Positions 37,342 to 50,531 of a stretch of 64,000 bases of DNA are shown piece by piece. Below the pieces are notes generated by a model. The model was not told the DNA's origin. It was given only the letters and a program-made list of their open reading frames with translations, and did not search any database. Origin of the DNA: Oasisia sp. SBJ-2009. Taxonomy: Eukaryota; Annelida; Polychaeta; Sabellida; Siboglinidae. Location of the stretch: NCBI GenBank assembly GCA_964017155.1, contig OZ024867.1, forward strand, positions 9,627,525 through 9,691,524. The letters run 5' to 3'. Made by a program: the position numbers and the translations under genes. Within the stretch, counting starts at the first letter, position 1, and the number at the start of each line of letters is the position of its first letter.

Positions 37342-37799
37342 GGGGACATACCACCAAATGGAGTCCTACGCCATTACCCATAGTAGTCCTGCTTAAAAGA
37401 ACTGCATTGTGCAGTTTTTGTAAATTCCTGGAAGCAATGAATGTAGGACTGGTTGAGTAGAAATAATTTTTTTGTGCAGCATGGCATCAGAGCTGTGAAA
37501 TAATGACATTTGTCAGACAGTGACCACGCGCGTATGTATACAGTTGTAGTTCGGCCTAGAGGTGTCAACATGGGCAATCGCCGGCTGATTGGAGCAGAAA
37601 TGGAGGGTTGTCAGGTTAGAGATTGGATTGTAGGAGAAAAAGATATGTCATTTTCACGAATTTTATATATGATATGTGTGAATGGAGGCTACTTAGTGTG
37701 TGAACTTTTCAATAACATTGATTTTTAATAAAAGCCTGGCGGGAAATCAAAGAAACGTTTCAATGGCCGCCTATGGTAAATTAATGGTGGTATCTACCC
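37342..37799. mobile_element. S segment of unit 10 (458 bp)
   Basis: It has the same ends and length as the other S segments, and the internal ORF ends at 37728. Confidence 0.65.
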
Positions 37800-37851
37800 T
37801 AATTGAATTTGGACTGGTCTGTTTCCGTGACAACATTGAGCAACAGACAAC

Positions 37852-38250
37852 ATGGACGACGCGTTTGTACTCCATTACAAGGGGAAATTGAGGGAGAAAA
37901 CAGTTGTGGCAGCAAATGGAGAGTGTTTGTTGTGGACTGGAAGTAGATGTTGTGTACGGGGAGGGGTGGTTGGGAATTATGGGGTGATTTACGTTAAATG
38001 TCGGCAACTTCGTGGTGGTGGTTTGCGCTGAAAACTGATGAGAGTTCATCGTTTAGCATACATGTTGCACCACAAGGAATGGGAACTTCCGCCAGATATG
38101 CACTGTAGCCACTTGTGTCACAATTCTCTATGTATAAATGTCAATCATTTAATACTCGAGACTCCATTTGTGAATGGTAACAGGAGGCAGTGTGCCAGAG
38201 AAAACATATGCTTAGGCCATGATCAAGCCCCACCATGCATTTTTTTTTAA
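37852..38250 (+). pseudogene. Unit 10 His-Cys-box endonuclease, Trp60 nonsense
   Basis: The TGA is at 38029-38031 and the frame is otherwise open. Confidence 0.9.
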
Positions 38251-38542
38251 ATACACATACCTTTCAAGAATACGAGGTAATTAAATTAATTGCAATTAGC
38301 ATGTACTTACCATTGCATAAGTCGTTCATCAGTCTCCATTTCTTTTGATCAGATCTGTCTGTCTGTGCGTCCTTTTGTTGGCCCATACAGCATTGTGTTT
38401 GCAGGTTGTGTCAGACAGTGTAGTCTTTCTTCTGTTGATCCGGGTCTGGCTTATTGTGTATTGTCTAATTGTCTGTGTACCCTTCTGTGTATTCTCTATT
38501 GTAAGTAAATCACTGGGGTGTGACAACTCAGAGTTCTACTAA

Positions 38543-40671
38543 TTATGTGTGAGCTGGATAGGTGTGGTCGTCAACAGATCTGTCACGAAGACAGTAGGGG
38601 TGTTCTACCACAGTGCTCTTATTCACCGTGACCTTGGTTTTTTTCACATTGACCTTGCTCTTGTTTGTTGTTGTCATTTCTTGGTCCAGTTGGTCCTTGC
38701 GATAGACTGCCTTCTGTGCAGCCACTCTCGTCTGAGCTGAGGCCTCCCTCTGTCGCTTTGCTGCGCGAACGGCATCAAACCGTTTCCTCTTGTTTACTAA
38801 CAAACGTCTCCTCACTGCGCGTCGGTGCATGTACATTCTGTGATACAATGCCTCGCGTTGTATTTGCGCAGCAACCCGTGCTACCCTGCCACCTCTAGTT
38901 ATGGGTGCCCTGTTACTTTCCAGCTTCCTCAGTAGTGAGGCTCCAGTGCCATAATTCAGCCTATCTATGGCTGCACACGCCCTGCCCGTGACATTGCGTG
39001 AGAAGTTCACATTCTTGGGAAGCGATGCCGATAGCGATCGGTTCAAGCCTTCATTTCGGTTCGTGTTCATGCATAACTTCGTCATCTCCAGAGCGCGAAC
39101 ACCGAGTCTGATGTTAATCAGATTTCGTAGAGTCGCTCTGTCTGTGTCCGTCATGTTCAGATGTGATATACGCCCTGAGTGTAAGTGCACTGATTTCTTC
39201 CACCAGTTCTTGCGTTTGCCACCAGCGCAGACAACAGAGTAGTACCGGCACTTCTCACACTCCCCACTGTAGCAGTCTAGTGTCGTCTCAATGACGCGAG
39301 GCATCAGTGAGGCCACCTTTTTGGTGTCACCAGCATATAGGTCATTCATCACACTGTGTATTTGATGGCACCTGGTCTTCACGTCAAGTGAAAACATTTT
39401 TTTCTGCTCTTTTCGTATTACTGCTGTCGTCCCCGGAAACATGCGCTCACTAAACTGCGCCTTGATCATTTTCCTAAACAACGACGACCCTAAGTGTGTA
39501 GTGTCAGCTTGTCGCTCGACATTTGACGTTGTTCCTGACATCCCTGCCTTCACGCCTTCGACACCGTGTGCATCTCCATCGGTGACGATGTATCGCAGTC
39601 CGACATCTTGTGCCGCAAACTGTCGCCCTATCTCAGCCCCTGCTGTATACTCGGAGAGAGGCTCACTGGCTGGCAGCGTTGCCGTACAGTTTGCATGGCC
39701 TGGACATGTCACATTCACTCCTCGCCTCCTCAGTGAAGCACCCAGTGTGCATAGCTTGTTCTGGATGCTTATCCCAACTATCTCATTCTGTGCTGTCTGC
39801 TTCTCGACAGCAACAGTGATCGCCTGGCTGGCATTCTGTCCTGCGTGATACGCTCCAGTGATGCACGTGGTGTTATAGCGACTATCAATCGCGATATTTA
39901 TGGGCGCATTCTCGGGTAGACCACGCAGCCGATTTATTTGCGTCACGTCTTCGCGTTTCTTTGCCAGGTCTGCCAATGTCATCGTCGACGTTGTGTCACC
40001 AACCTTGTTGGCAGTTTTTTGCATGGCGCTGATGCATGGTGATGGCACATTCATACTAGCAAAAATTACTCGGCTCTTTACTCTATGCCTGTTGTACTCT
40101 CCTGTAATCCGACTTGCAGTCCAATGTTAGGCGCCGCTGGCTTACGGCCTCGCCTTCCTGTCTCCACTTCACGGTACAGTTTATACATCCTTGATGTGTA
40201 TCCACATTTCTTACATCGTAGACAACACTGCCAACACAATCCTACTTTGATTTCTCTGGCAACAGTGAAGCTAGGATTGCCACACTCGCCTTCCGTCAGT
40301 GAATGCTCCTCGATGCACTCGTTGTACATCGTTTCCATCCGGCCTTTGTCGTACAGCCGCATTTCCTCACGTGTATCTTCTCCTCCTCCTTGTAGATACA
40401 CCGATGTCAAGTCGTCATTGTCGTGATCATCGCGGTGTGGCCGCAGGATCTTCGCCTCGCCAGAGTGCCCTTCTGCATCTGGCACCTCGATGAGGCCAGC
40501 TGGCGTCACTTTTGTGACGCGCGTAAACTCAGCTTGGGTAAGTCTGGGCATCCATCGGGCTAAACTTTCTCCATCTCCAGTCTGCTCTTCAATGCTGTCC
40601 TCTTTCTTGGACGCGTATGCAGGATGACCCTTCCTAAAACCAGAGGCCCTTTCACTCTTTCGCGGAGACAT
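38543..40671 (-). pseudogene. Unit 11 transposase, +2 frameshift
   Basis: The ATG is at 40671 and the extra CT at 40081-40082. It keeps Cys146 but has the Lys-to-Thr change, so it is intermediate between unit 12 and units 9/10. Confidence 0.9.
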
Positions 40672-41490
40672 GATGACAATTGAAATACACACACACAAAA
40701 TTCCAAATGTGACACACCAGAGTAATCCAACCTAGTGACCAGCTGACACTAAGCTCACATGGCTGCTACAACTTTAGTGGGGTGGGGTACATAATTTCCT
40801 CCAATCAAGCGATTGTTTACACCAGTAGTCCCATGTACAATTGATTTGTGATTTACAACCCTCCCTGGATGTGATATGTCAAATATTTTGTTTCTACCAG
40901 GTGGCATCAAAGCTGGAACAGCCCACTTGTGCATCAGGCCTGCATTCTGCCCGAATGTCGTTGACATGTACCTGTGCACGACAGGAAACGAGGCTGCTGT
41001 GTGAGTGTTTGATGTGGCTTTTTTTCATACCCCATATCAGCACTAATACACATGTGTCTTTGGAGCTGACTATAATTCGTGAAGTTTACACCCTTTTTTA
41101 ACACATGGGATCTTTTAAAAGGCAAATGTTCAATACTTTTGGCAAAAAAACAAGCATAATGCAGAATATAAAAAAAAATACCAACATTGCACTATAGTGA
41201 TTAAATTCAGTGTCTTCAAGGTCGTCTTAGTGTAACCAATGTGACACTGGGGTCAGAATTCATATAATATCAACTACTATAATTAATGTATTGTCCCACT
41301 TCTCGTATATATATACATCATTCATGACACAGTAGATATTTCTCCACAACGGACGGGTGTGACCTTCAAAGACATGTCAGTTAATGTGTGGCTATACAGA
41401 AAAAATCCTTAGATGAATTTCTTTAATATATGCATTGCTTCAATGTAATATATTTTTCGTGAAGAGTTGCTCTATTCGGGCAATCTATTT

Positions 41491-41948
41491 GGGGACATAC
41501 CACCAAATGGAGTCCTACGCCATTACCCATAGTAGTCCTGCTTAAAAGAACTGCATTGTGCAGTTTTTGTAAATTCCTGGAAGCAATGAATGTAGGACTG
41601 GTTGAGTAGAAATAATTTTTTTGTGCAGCATGGCATCAGAGCTGTGAAATAATGACATTTGTCAGACAGTGACCACGCGCGTATGTATACAGTTGTAGTT
41701 CGGCCTAGAGGTGTCAACATGGGCAATCGCCGGCTGATTGGAGCAGAAATGGAGGGTTGTCAGGTTAGAGATTGGATTGTAGGAGAAAAAGATATGTCAT
41801 TTTCACGAATTTTATATATGATATGTGTGAATGGAGGCTACTTAGTGTGTGAACTTTTCAATAACATTGATTTTTAATAAAAGCCTGGCGGGAAATCAAA
41901 GAAACGTTTCAATGGCCGCCTATGGTAAATTAATGGTGGTATCTACCC
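41491..41948. mobile_element. S segment of unit 11 (458 bp)
   Basis: It has the same ends and length as the other S segments, and the internal ORF ends at 41877. Confidence 0.65.
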
Positions 41949-42000
41949 TAATTGAATTTGGACTGGTCTGTTTCCGTGACAACATTGAGCAACAGACAAC

Positions 42001-42399
42001 ATGGACGACGCGTTTGTACTCCATTACAAGGGGAAATTGAGGGAGAAAACAGTTGTGGCAGCAAATGGAGAGTGTTTGTTGTGGACTGGAAGTAGATGTT
42101 GTGTACGGGGAGGGGTGGTTGGGAATTATGGGGTGATTTACGTTAAATGTCGGCAACTTCGTGGTGGTGGTTTGCGCTGAAAACTGATGAGAGTTCATCG
42201 TTTAGCATACATGTTGCACCACAAGGAATGGGAACTTCCGCCAGATATGCACTGTAGCCACTTGTGTCACAATTCTCTATGTATAAATGTCAATCATTTA
42301 ATACTCGAGACTCCATTTGTGAATGGTAACAGGAGGCAGTGTGCCAGAGAAAACATATGCTTAGGCCATGATCAAGCCCCACCATGCATTTTTTTTTAA
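42001..42399 (+). pseudogene. Unit 11 His-Cys-box endonuclease, Trp60 nonsense
   Basis: The TGA is at 42178-42180 and the frame is otherwise open. Confidence 0.9.
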
Positions 42400-42691
42400 A
42401 TACACATACCTTTCAAGAATACGAGGTAATTAAATTAATTGCAATTAGCATGTACTTACCATTGCATAAGTCGTTCATCAGTCTCCATTTCTTTTGATCA
42501 GATCTGTCTGTCTGTGCGTCCTTTTGTTGGCCCATACAGCATTGTGTTTGCAGGTTGTGTCAGACAGTGTAGTCTTTCTTCTGTTGATCCGGGTCTGGCT
42601 TATTGTGTATTGTCTAATTGTCTGTGTACCCTTCTGTGTATTCTCTATTGTAAGTAAATCACTGGGGTGTGACAACTCAGAGTTCTACTAA

Positions 42692-44820
42692 TTATGTGTG
42701 AGCTGGATAGGTGTGGTCGTCAACAGATCTGTCACGAAGACAGTAGGGGTGTTCTACCACAGTGCTCTTATTCACCGTGACCTTGGTTTTTTTCACATTG
42801 ACCTTGCTCTTGTTTGTTGTTGTCATTTCTTGGTCCAGTTGGTCCTTGCGATAGACTGCCTTCTGTGCAGCCACTCTCGTCTGAGCTGAGGCCTCCCTCT
42901 GTCGCTTTGCTGCGCGAACGGCATCAAACCGTTTCCTCTTGTTTACTAACAAACGTCTCCTCACTGCGCGTCGGTGCATGTACATTCTGTGATACAATGC
43001 CTCGCGTTGTATTTGCGCAGCAACCCGTGCTACCCTGCCACCTCTAGTTATGGGTGCCCTGTTACTTTCCAGCTTCCTCAGTAGTGAGGCTCCAGTGCCA
43101 TAATTCAGCCTATCTATGGCTGCACACGCCCTGCCCGTGACATTGCGTGAGAAGTTCACATTCTTGGGAAGCGATGCCGATAGCGATCGGTTCAAGCCTT
43201 CATTTCGGTTCGTGTTCATGCATAACTTCGTCATCTCCAGAGCGCGAACACCGAGTCTGATGTTAATCAGATTTCGTAGAGTCGCTCTGTCTGTGTCCGT
43301 CATGTTCAGATGTGATATACGCCCTGAGTGTAAGTGCACTGATTTCTTCCACCAGTTCTTGCGTTTGCCACCAGCGCAGACAACAGAGTAGTACCGGCAC
43401 TTCTCACACTCCCCACTGTAGCAGTCTAGTGTCGTCTCAATGACGCGAGGCATCAGTGAGGCCACCTTTTTGGTGTCACCAGCATATAGGTCATTCATCA
43501 CACTGTGTATTTGATGGCACCTGGTCTTCACGTCAAGTGAAAACATTTTTTTCTGCTCTTTTCGTATTACTGCTGTCGTCCCCGGAAACATGCGCTCACT
43601 AAACTGCGCCTTGATCATTTTCCTAAACAACGACGACCCTAAGTGTGTAGTGTCAGCTTGTCGCTCGACATTTGACGTTGTTCCTGACATCCCTGCCTTC
43701 ACGCCTTCGGCACCGTGTGCATCTCCATCGGTGACGATGTATCGCAGTCCGACATCTTGTGCCGCAAACTGTCGCCCTATCTCAGCCCCTGCTGTATACT
43801 CGGAGAGAGGCTCACTGGCTGGCAGCGTTGCCGTACAGTTTGCATGGCCTGGACATGTCACATTCACTCCTCGCCTCCTCAGTGAAGCACCCAGTGTGCA
43901 TAGCTTGTTCTGGATGCTTATCCCAACTATCTCATTCTGTGCTGTCTGCTTCTCGACAGCAACAGTGATCGCCTGGCTGGCATTCTGTCCTGCGTGATAC
44001 GCTCCAGTGATGCACGTGGTGTTATAGCGACTATCAATCGCGATATTTATGGGCGCATTCTCGGGTAGACCACGCAGCCGATTTATTTGCTTCACGTCTT
44101 CGCGTTTCTTTGCCAGGTCTGCCAATGTCATCGTCGACGTTGTGTCACCAACCTTGTTGGCAGTTTTTTGCATGGCGCTGATGCATGGTGATGGCACATT
44201 CATACTAGCAAAAATTACTCGGCTCTTTACTCTATGCCTGTTGTACTCTCCTGTAATCCGACTTGCAGTCCAATGTTAGGCGCCGCTGGCTTACGGCCTC
44301 GCCTTCCTGTCTCCACTTCACGGTACAGTTTATACATCCTTGATGTGTATCCACATTTCTTACATCGTAGACAACACTGCCAACACAATCCTACTTTGAT
44401 TTCTCTGGCAACAGTGAAGCTAGGATTGCCACACTCGCCTTCCGTCAGTGAATGCTCCTCGATGCACTCGTTGTACATCGTTTCCATCCGGCCTTTGTCG
44501 TACAGCCGCATTTCCTCACGTGTATCTTCTCCTCCTCCTTGTAGATACACCGATGTCAAGTCGTCATTGTCGTGATCATCGCGGTGTGGCCGCAGGATCT
44601 TCGCCTCGCCAGAGTGCCCTTCTGCATCTGGCACCTCGATGAGGCCAGCTGGCGTCACTTTTGTGACGCGCGTAAACTCAGCTTGGGTAAGTCTGGGCAT
44701 CCATCGGGCTAAACTTTCTCCATCTCCAGTCTGCTCTTCAATGCTGTCCTCTTTCTTGGACGCGTATGCAGGATGACCCTTCCTAAAACCAGAGGCCCTT
44801 TCACTCTTTCGCGGAGACAT
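42692..44820 (-). pseudogene. Unit 12 transposase, +2 frameshift
   Basis: The ATG is at 44820 and the extra CT at 44230-44231. It has Gly-Ala after DGD and keeps EDVKQ. Its 503-codon C-terminal part is identical to that of unit 13. Confidence 0.9.
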
Positions 44821-45639
44821 GATGACAATTGAAATACACACACACAAAATTCCAAATGTGACACACCAGAGTAATCCAACCTAGTGACCAGCTGACACTA
44901 AGCTCACATGGCTGCTACAACTTTAGTGGGGTGGGGTACATAATTTCCTCCAATCAAGCGATTGTTTACACCAGTAGTCCCATGTACAATTGATTTGTGA
45001 TTTACAACCCTCCCTGGATGTGATATGTCAAATATTTTGTTTCTACCAGGTGGCATCAAAGCTGGAACAGCCCACTTGTGCATCAGGCCTGCATTCTGCC
45101 CGAATGTCGTTGACATGTACCTGTGCACGACAGGAAACGAGGCTGCTGTGTGAGTGTTTGATGTGGCTTTTTTTCATACCCCATATCAGCACTAATACAC
45201 ATGTGTCTTTGGAGCTGACTATAATTCGTGAAGTTTACACCCTTTTTTAACACATGGGATCTTTTAAAAGGCAAATGTTCAATACTTTTGGCAAAAAAAC
45301 AAGCATAATGCAGAATATAAAAAAAAATACCAACATTGCACTATAGTGATTAAATTCAGTGTCTTCAAGGTCGTCTTAGTGTAACCAATGTGACACTGGG
45401 GTCAGAATTCATATAATATCAACTACTATAATTAATGTATTGTCCCACTTCTCGTATATATATACATCATTCATGACACAGTAGATATTTCTCCACAACG
45501 GACGGGTGTGACCTTCAAAGACATGTCAGTTAATGTGTGGCTATACAGAAAAAATCCTTAGATGAATTTCTTTAATATATGCATTGCTTCAATGTAATAT
45601 ATTTTTCGTGAAGAGTTGCTCTATTCGGGCAATCTATTT

Positions 45640-46097
45640 GGGGACATACCACCAAATGGAGTCCTACGCCATTACCCATAGTAGTCCTGCTTAAAAGAAC
45701 TGCATTGTGCAGTTTTTGTAAATTCCTGGAAGCAATGAATGTAGGACTGGTTGAGTAGAAATAATTTTTTTGTGCAGCATGGCATCAGAGCTGTGAAATA
45801 ATGACATTTGTCAGACAGTGACCACGCGCGTATGTATACAGTTGTAGTTCGGCCTAGAGGTGTCAACATGGGCAATCGCCGGCTGATTGGAGCAGAAATG
45901 GAGGGTTGTCAGGTTAGAGATTGGATTGTAGGAGAAAAAGATATGTCATTTTCACGAATTTTATATATGATATGTGTGAATGGAGGCTACTTAGTGTGTG
46001 AACTTTTCAATAACATTGATTTTTAATAAAAGCCTGGCGGGAAATCAAAGAAACGTTTCAATGGCCGCCTATGGTAAATTAATGGTGGTATCTACCC
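45640..46097. mobile_element. S segment of unit 12 (458 bp)
   Basis: It has the same ends and length and is the last S before the chimeric unit 13. The internal ORF ends at 46026. Confidence 0.65.
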
Positions 46098-46149
46098 TAA
46101 TTGAATTTGGACTGGTCTGTTTCCGTGACAACATTGAGCAACAGACAAC

Positions 46150-46548
46150 ATGGACGACGCGTTTGTACTCCATTACAAGGGGAAATTGAGGGAGAAAACA
46201 GTTGTGGCAGCAAATGGAGAGTGTTTGTTGTGGACTGGAAGTAGATGTTGTGTACGGGGAGGGGTGGTTGGGAATTATGGGGTGATTTACGTTAAATGTC
46301 GGCAACTTCGTGGTGGTGGTTTGCGCTGAAAACTGATGAGAGTTCATCGTTTAGCATACATGTTGCACCACAAGGAATGGGAACTTCCGCCAGATATGCA
46401 CTGTAGCCACTTGTGTCACAATTCTCTATGTATAAATGTCAATCATTTAATACTCGAGACTCCATTTGTGAATGGTAACAGGAGGCAGTGTGCCAGAGAA
46501 AACATATGCTTAGGCCATGATCAAGCCCCACCATGCATTTTTTTTTAA
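46150..46548 (+). pseudogene. Unit 12 His-Cys-box endonuclease, Trp60 nonsense
   Basis: The TGA is at 46327-46329. It is the last unit carrying this lesion. Confidence 0.9.
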
Positions 46549-46840
46549 ATACACATACCTTTCAAGAATACGAGGTAATTAAATTAATTGCAATTAGCAT
46601 GTACTTACCATTGCATAAGTCGTTCATCAGTCTCCATTTCTTTTGATCAGATCTGTCTGTCTGTGCGTCCTTTTGTTGGCCCATACAGCATTGTGTTTGC
46701 AGGTTGTGTCAGACAGTGTAGTCTTTCTTCTGTTGATCCGGGTCTGGCTTATTGTGTATTGTCTAATTGTCTGTGTACCCTTCTGTGTATTCTCTATTGT
46801 AAGTAAATCACTGGGGTGTGACAACTCAGAGTTCTACTAA

Positions 46841-48969
46841 TTATGTGTGAGCTGGATAGGTGTGGTCGTCAACAGATCTGTCACGAAGACAGTAGGGGTG
46901 TTCTACCACAGTGCTCTTATTCACCGTGACCTTGGTTTTTTTCACATTGACCTTGCTCTTGTTTGTTGTTGTCATTTCTTGGTCCAGTTGGTCCTTGCGA
47001 TAGACTGCCTTCTGTGCAGCCACTCTCGTCTGAGCTGAGGCCTCCCTCTGTCGCTTTGCTGCGCGAACGGCATCAAACCGTTTCCTCTTGTTTACTAACA
47101 AACGTCTCCTCACTGCGCGTCGGTGCATGTACATTCTGTGATACAATGCCTCGCGTTGTATTTGCGCAGCAACCCGTGCTACCCTGCCACCTCTAGTTAT
47201 GGGTGCCCTGTTACTTTCCAGCTTCCTCAGTAGTGAGGCTCCAGTGCCATAATTCAGCCTATCTATGGCTGCACACGCCCTGCCCGTGACATTGCGTGAG
47301 AAGTTCACATTCTTGGGAAGCGATGCCGATAGCGATCGGTTCAAGCCTTCATTTCGGTTCGTGTTCATGCATAACTTCGTCATCTCCAGAGCGCGAACAC
47401 CGAGTCTGATGTTAATCAGATTTCGTAGAGTCGCTCTGTCTGTGTCCGTCATGTTCAGATGTGATATACGCCCTGAGTGTAAGTGCACTGATTTCTTCCA
47501 CCAGTTCTTGCGTTTGCCACCAGCGCAGACAACAGAGTAGTACCGGCACTTCTCACACTCCCCACTGTAGCAGTCTAGTGTCGTCTCAATGACGCGAGGC
47601 ATCAGTGAGGCCACCTTTTTGGTGTCACCAGCATATAGGTCATTCATCACACTGTGTATTTGATGGCACCTGGTCTTCACGTCAAGTGAAAACATTTTTT
47701 TCTGCTCTTTTCGTATTACTGCTGTCGTCCCCGGAAACATGCGCTCACTAAACTGCGCCTTGATCATTTTCCTAAACAACGACGACCCTAAGTGTGTAGT
47801 GTCAGCTTGTCGCTCGACATTTGACGTTGTTCCTGACATCCCTGCCTTCACGCCTTCGGCACCGTGTGCATCTCCATCGGTGACGATGTATCGCAGTCCG
47901 ACATCTTGTGCCGCAAACTGTCGCCCTATCTCAGCCCCTGCTGTATACTCGGAGAGAGGCTCACTGGCTGGCAGCGTTGCCGTACAGTTTGCATGGCCTG
48001 GACATGTCACATTCACTCCTCGCCTCCTCAGTGAAGCACCCAGTGTGCATAGCTTGTTCTGGATGCTTATCCCAACTATCTCATTCTGTGCTGTCTGCTT
48101 CTCGACAGCAACAGTGATCGCCTGGCTGGCATTCTGTCCTGCGTGATACGCTCCAGTGATGCACGTGGTGTTATAGCGACTATCAATCGCGATATTTATG
48201 GGCGCATTCTCGGGTAGACCACGCAGCCGATTTATTTGCTTCACGTCTTCGCGTTTCTTTGCCAGGTCTGCCAATGTCATCGTCGACGTTGTGTCACCAA
48301 CCTTGTTGGCAGTTTTTTGCATGGCGCTGATGCATGGTGATGGCACATTCATACTAGCAAAAATTACTCGGCTCTTTACTCTATGCCTGTTGTACTCTCC
48401 TGTAATCCGACTTGCAGTCCAATGTTAGGCGCCGCTGGCTTACGGCCTCGCCTTCCTGTCTCCACTTCACGGTACAGTTTATACATCCTTGATGTGTATC
48501 CACATTTCTTACATCGTAGACAACACTGCCAACACAATCCTACTTTGATTTCTCTGGCAACAGTGAAGCTAGGATTGCCACACTCGCCTTCCGTCAGTGA
48601 ATGCTCCTCGATGCACTCGTTGTACATCGTTTCCATCCGGCCTTTGTCGTACAGCCGCATTTCCTCACGTGTATCTTCTCCTCCTCCTTGTAGATACACC
48701 GATGTCAAGTCGTCATTGTCGTGATCATCGCGGCGTGGCCGCAGGATCTTCGCCTCGCCAGAGTGCCCTTCTGCATCTGGCACCTCGATGAGGCCAGCTG
48801 GCGTCACTTTTGTGACGCGCGTAAACTCAGCTTGGGTAAGTCTGGGCATCCATCGGGCTAAACTTTCTCCATCTCCAGTCTGCTCTTCAATGCTGTCCTC
48901 TTTCTTGGACGCGTATGCAGGATGACCCTTCCTAAAACCAGAGGCCCTTTCACTCTTTCGCGGAGACAT
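46841..48969 (-). pseudogene. Unit 13 transposase, +2 frameshift, in a chimeric unit
   Basis: The ATG is at 48969 and the extra CT at 48379-48380. The gene is of the unit 5-12 type, with a complete tail and the CT insertion. Immediately upstream of its start (from about 49062) the sequence switches to the unit 1 type (gctgctgcaacattagtg), without S and with an intact nuclease. The unit is therefore a recombinant. Confidence 0.9.
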
Positions 48970-49840
48970 GATGACAATTGAAATACACACACACAAAATT
49001 CCAAATGTGACACACCAGAGTAATCCAACCTAGTGACCAGCTGACACTAAGCTCACATGGCTGCTGCAACATTAGTGGGGTGGGGTACATAATTTCCTCC
49101 AATCAAGCGATTGTTTACACCAGTAGTCCCATGTACAATTGATTTGTGATTTACAACCCTCCCTGGATGTGATATGTCAAATATTTTGTTTCTACCAGGT
49201 GGCATCAAAGCTGGAACAGCCCACTTGTGCATCAGGCCTGCATTCTGCCCGCATGTCGTTGACATGTACCTGTGCACGACAGGAAACGAGGCTGCTGTGT
49301 GAGTGTTTGATGTGGCTGTTTTTCATACCCCATATCAGCACTAACACACATGTGTCTTTGGAGCTGGCTATAATTCGTGAAGTTTACACCCTTTTTTTTT
49401 AACACATGCGATCTTTTAAAAGGCAAATGTTTAATATTTTTGGCAAAAAAACAAGCATAATGCAGAATATTAAAAAAAAATACCAACATTGCACTATAGT
49501 GATTAAATTCATGTCTTCAAGGTCGTCTTAGTGTAACCAATGTGACACTGGGGTCAGAATTCATATAATATCAACTACTATAATTAATGTATTGTCCCAC
49601 TTCTCGTATCTATATACATCATTCATGACACAGTAGATATTTATCCACAAAGGATGGGTGTGACCTTCAAAGACATGTCAGTTAATGTGTGCGGCTATAC
49701 GGAAAAAATCCTTAGATGAATTTCTTTAATATATGCATTGCTTCAATGTAATATATTTTTCGTGAAGATTTGCTCTATTCGGGCAATCTATTTGAATTTG
49801 GACTGGTCTGTTTCCGTGACAACATTGAGCAACAGACAAC

Positions 49841-50239
49841 ATGGACGACGCGTTTGTACTCCATTACAAGGGGAAATTGAGGGAGAAAACAGTTGTGGCA
49901 GCAAATGGAGAGTGTTTGTTGTGGACTGGAAGTAGATGTTGTGTACGGGGAGGGATGGTTGGGAATTATGGGGTGATTTACGTTAAATGTTGGCAACTTC
50001 GTGGTGGTGGTTTGCGCTGGAAACTGATGAGAGTTCATCGTTTAGCATACATGTTGCACCACAAGGAATGGGAACTTCCGCCAGATATGCACTGTAGCCA
50101 CTTGTGTCACAATTCTCTATGTATAAATGTCAATCATTTAATACTCGAGACTCCATTTGTGAATGGTAACAGGAGGCAGTGTGCCAGAGAAAACATATGC
50201 TTAGGCCATGATCAAGCCCCACCATGCATTTTTTTTTAA
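49841..50239 (+). CDS. Unit 13 His-Cys-box endonuclease, intact
   Basis: All 132 codons are open and identical in protein to units 1 and 2 (Met39, Trp51, Trp60). The gene lies in the type A half of the chimeric unit, with no S upstream (ctattt joins gaattt at 49793/49794). It is the only intact nuclease to the right of unit 4 in the main array. Confidence 0.85.
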   Translation: MDDAFVLHYKGKLREKTVVAANGECLLWTGSRCCVRGGMVGNYGVIYVKCWQLRGGGLRWKLMRVHRLAYMLHHKEWELPPDMHCSHLCHNSLCINVNHLILETPFVNGNRRQCARENICLGHDQAPPCIFF

Positions 50240-50531
50240 ATACACATACCTTTTAAGAATATGAGGTAATTAAATTAATTGCAATTAGCATGTACTTACC
50301 ATTGCATAAGTCGTTCATCAGTCTCCATTTCTTTTGATCAGATCTGTCTGTCTGTGCGTCATTTTGTTGGCCCATACAGCATTGTGTTTGCAGGTTGTGT
50401 CAGACAGTGTAGTCTTTCTTCTGTTGATCCGGGTCTGGCTTATTGTGTATTGTCTAATTGTCTGTGTACCCTCTGTGTATTCTCTATTGTAAGTAAATCA
50501 CTGGGGTGTGACAACTCAAGAGTTCTACTAA

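Larger units (their letters stand above)
30034..46629. repeat. Run of four near-identical 4149 bp units (9-12)
   Basis: Four successive units have identical length. Units 9, 10 and 11 share a Lys-to-Thr change in the transposase (EDVTQ instead of EDVKQ). Units 9 and 10 also share a Cys-to-Arg change in the first cysteine of the zinc cluster. Unit 12 has neither. The nested pattern suggests stepwise local duplication, with unit 9 or 10 copied last. Confidence 0.85.
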
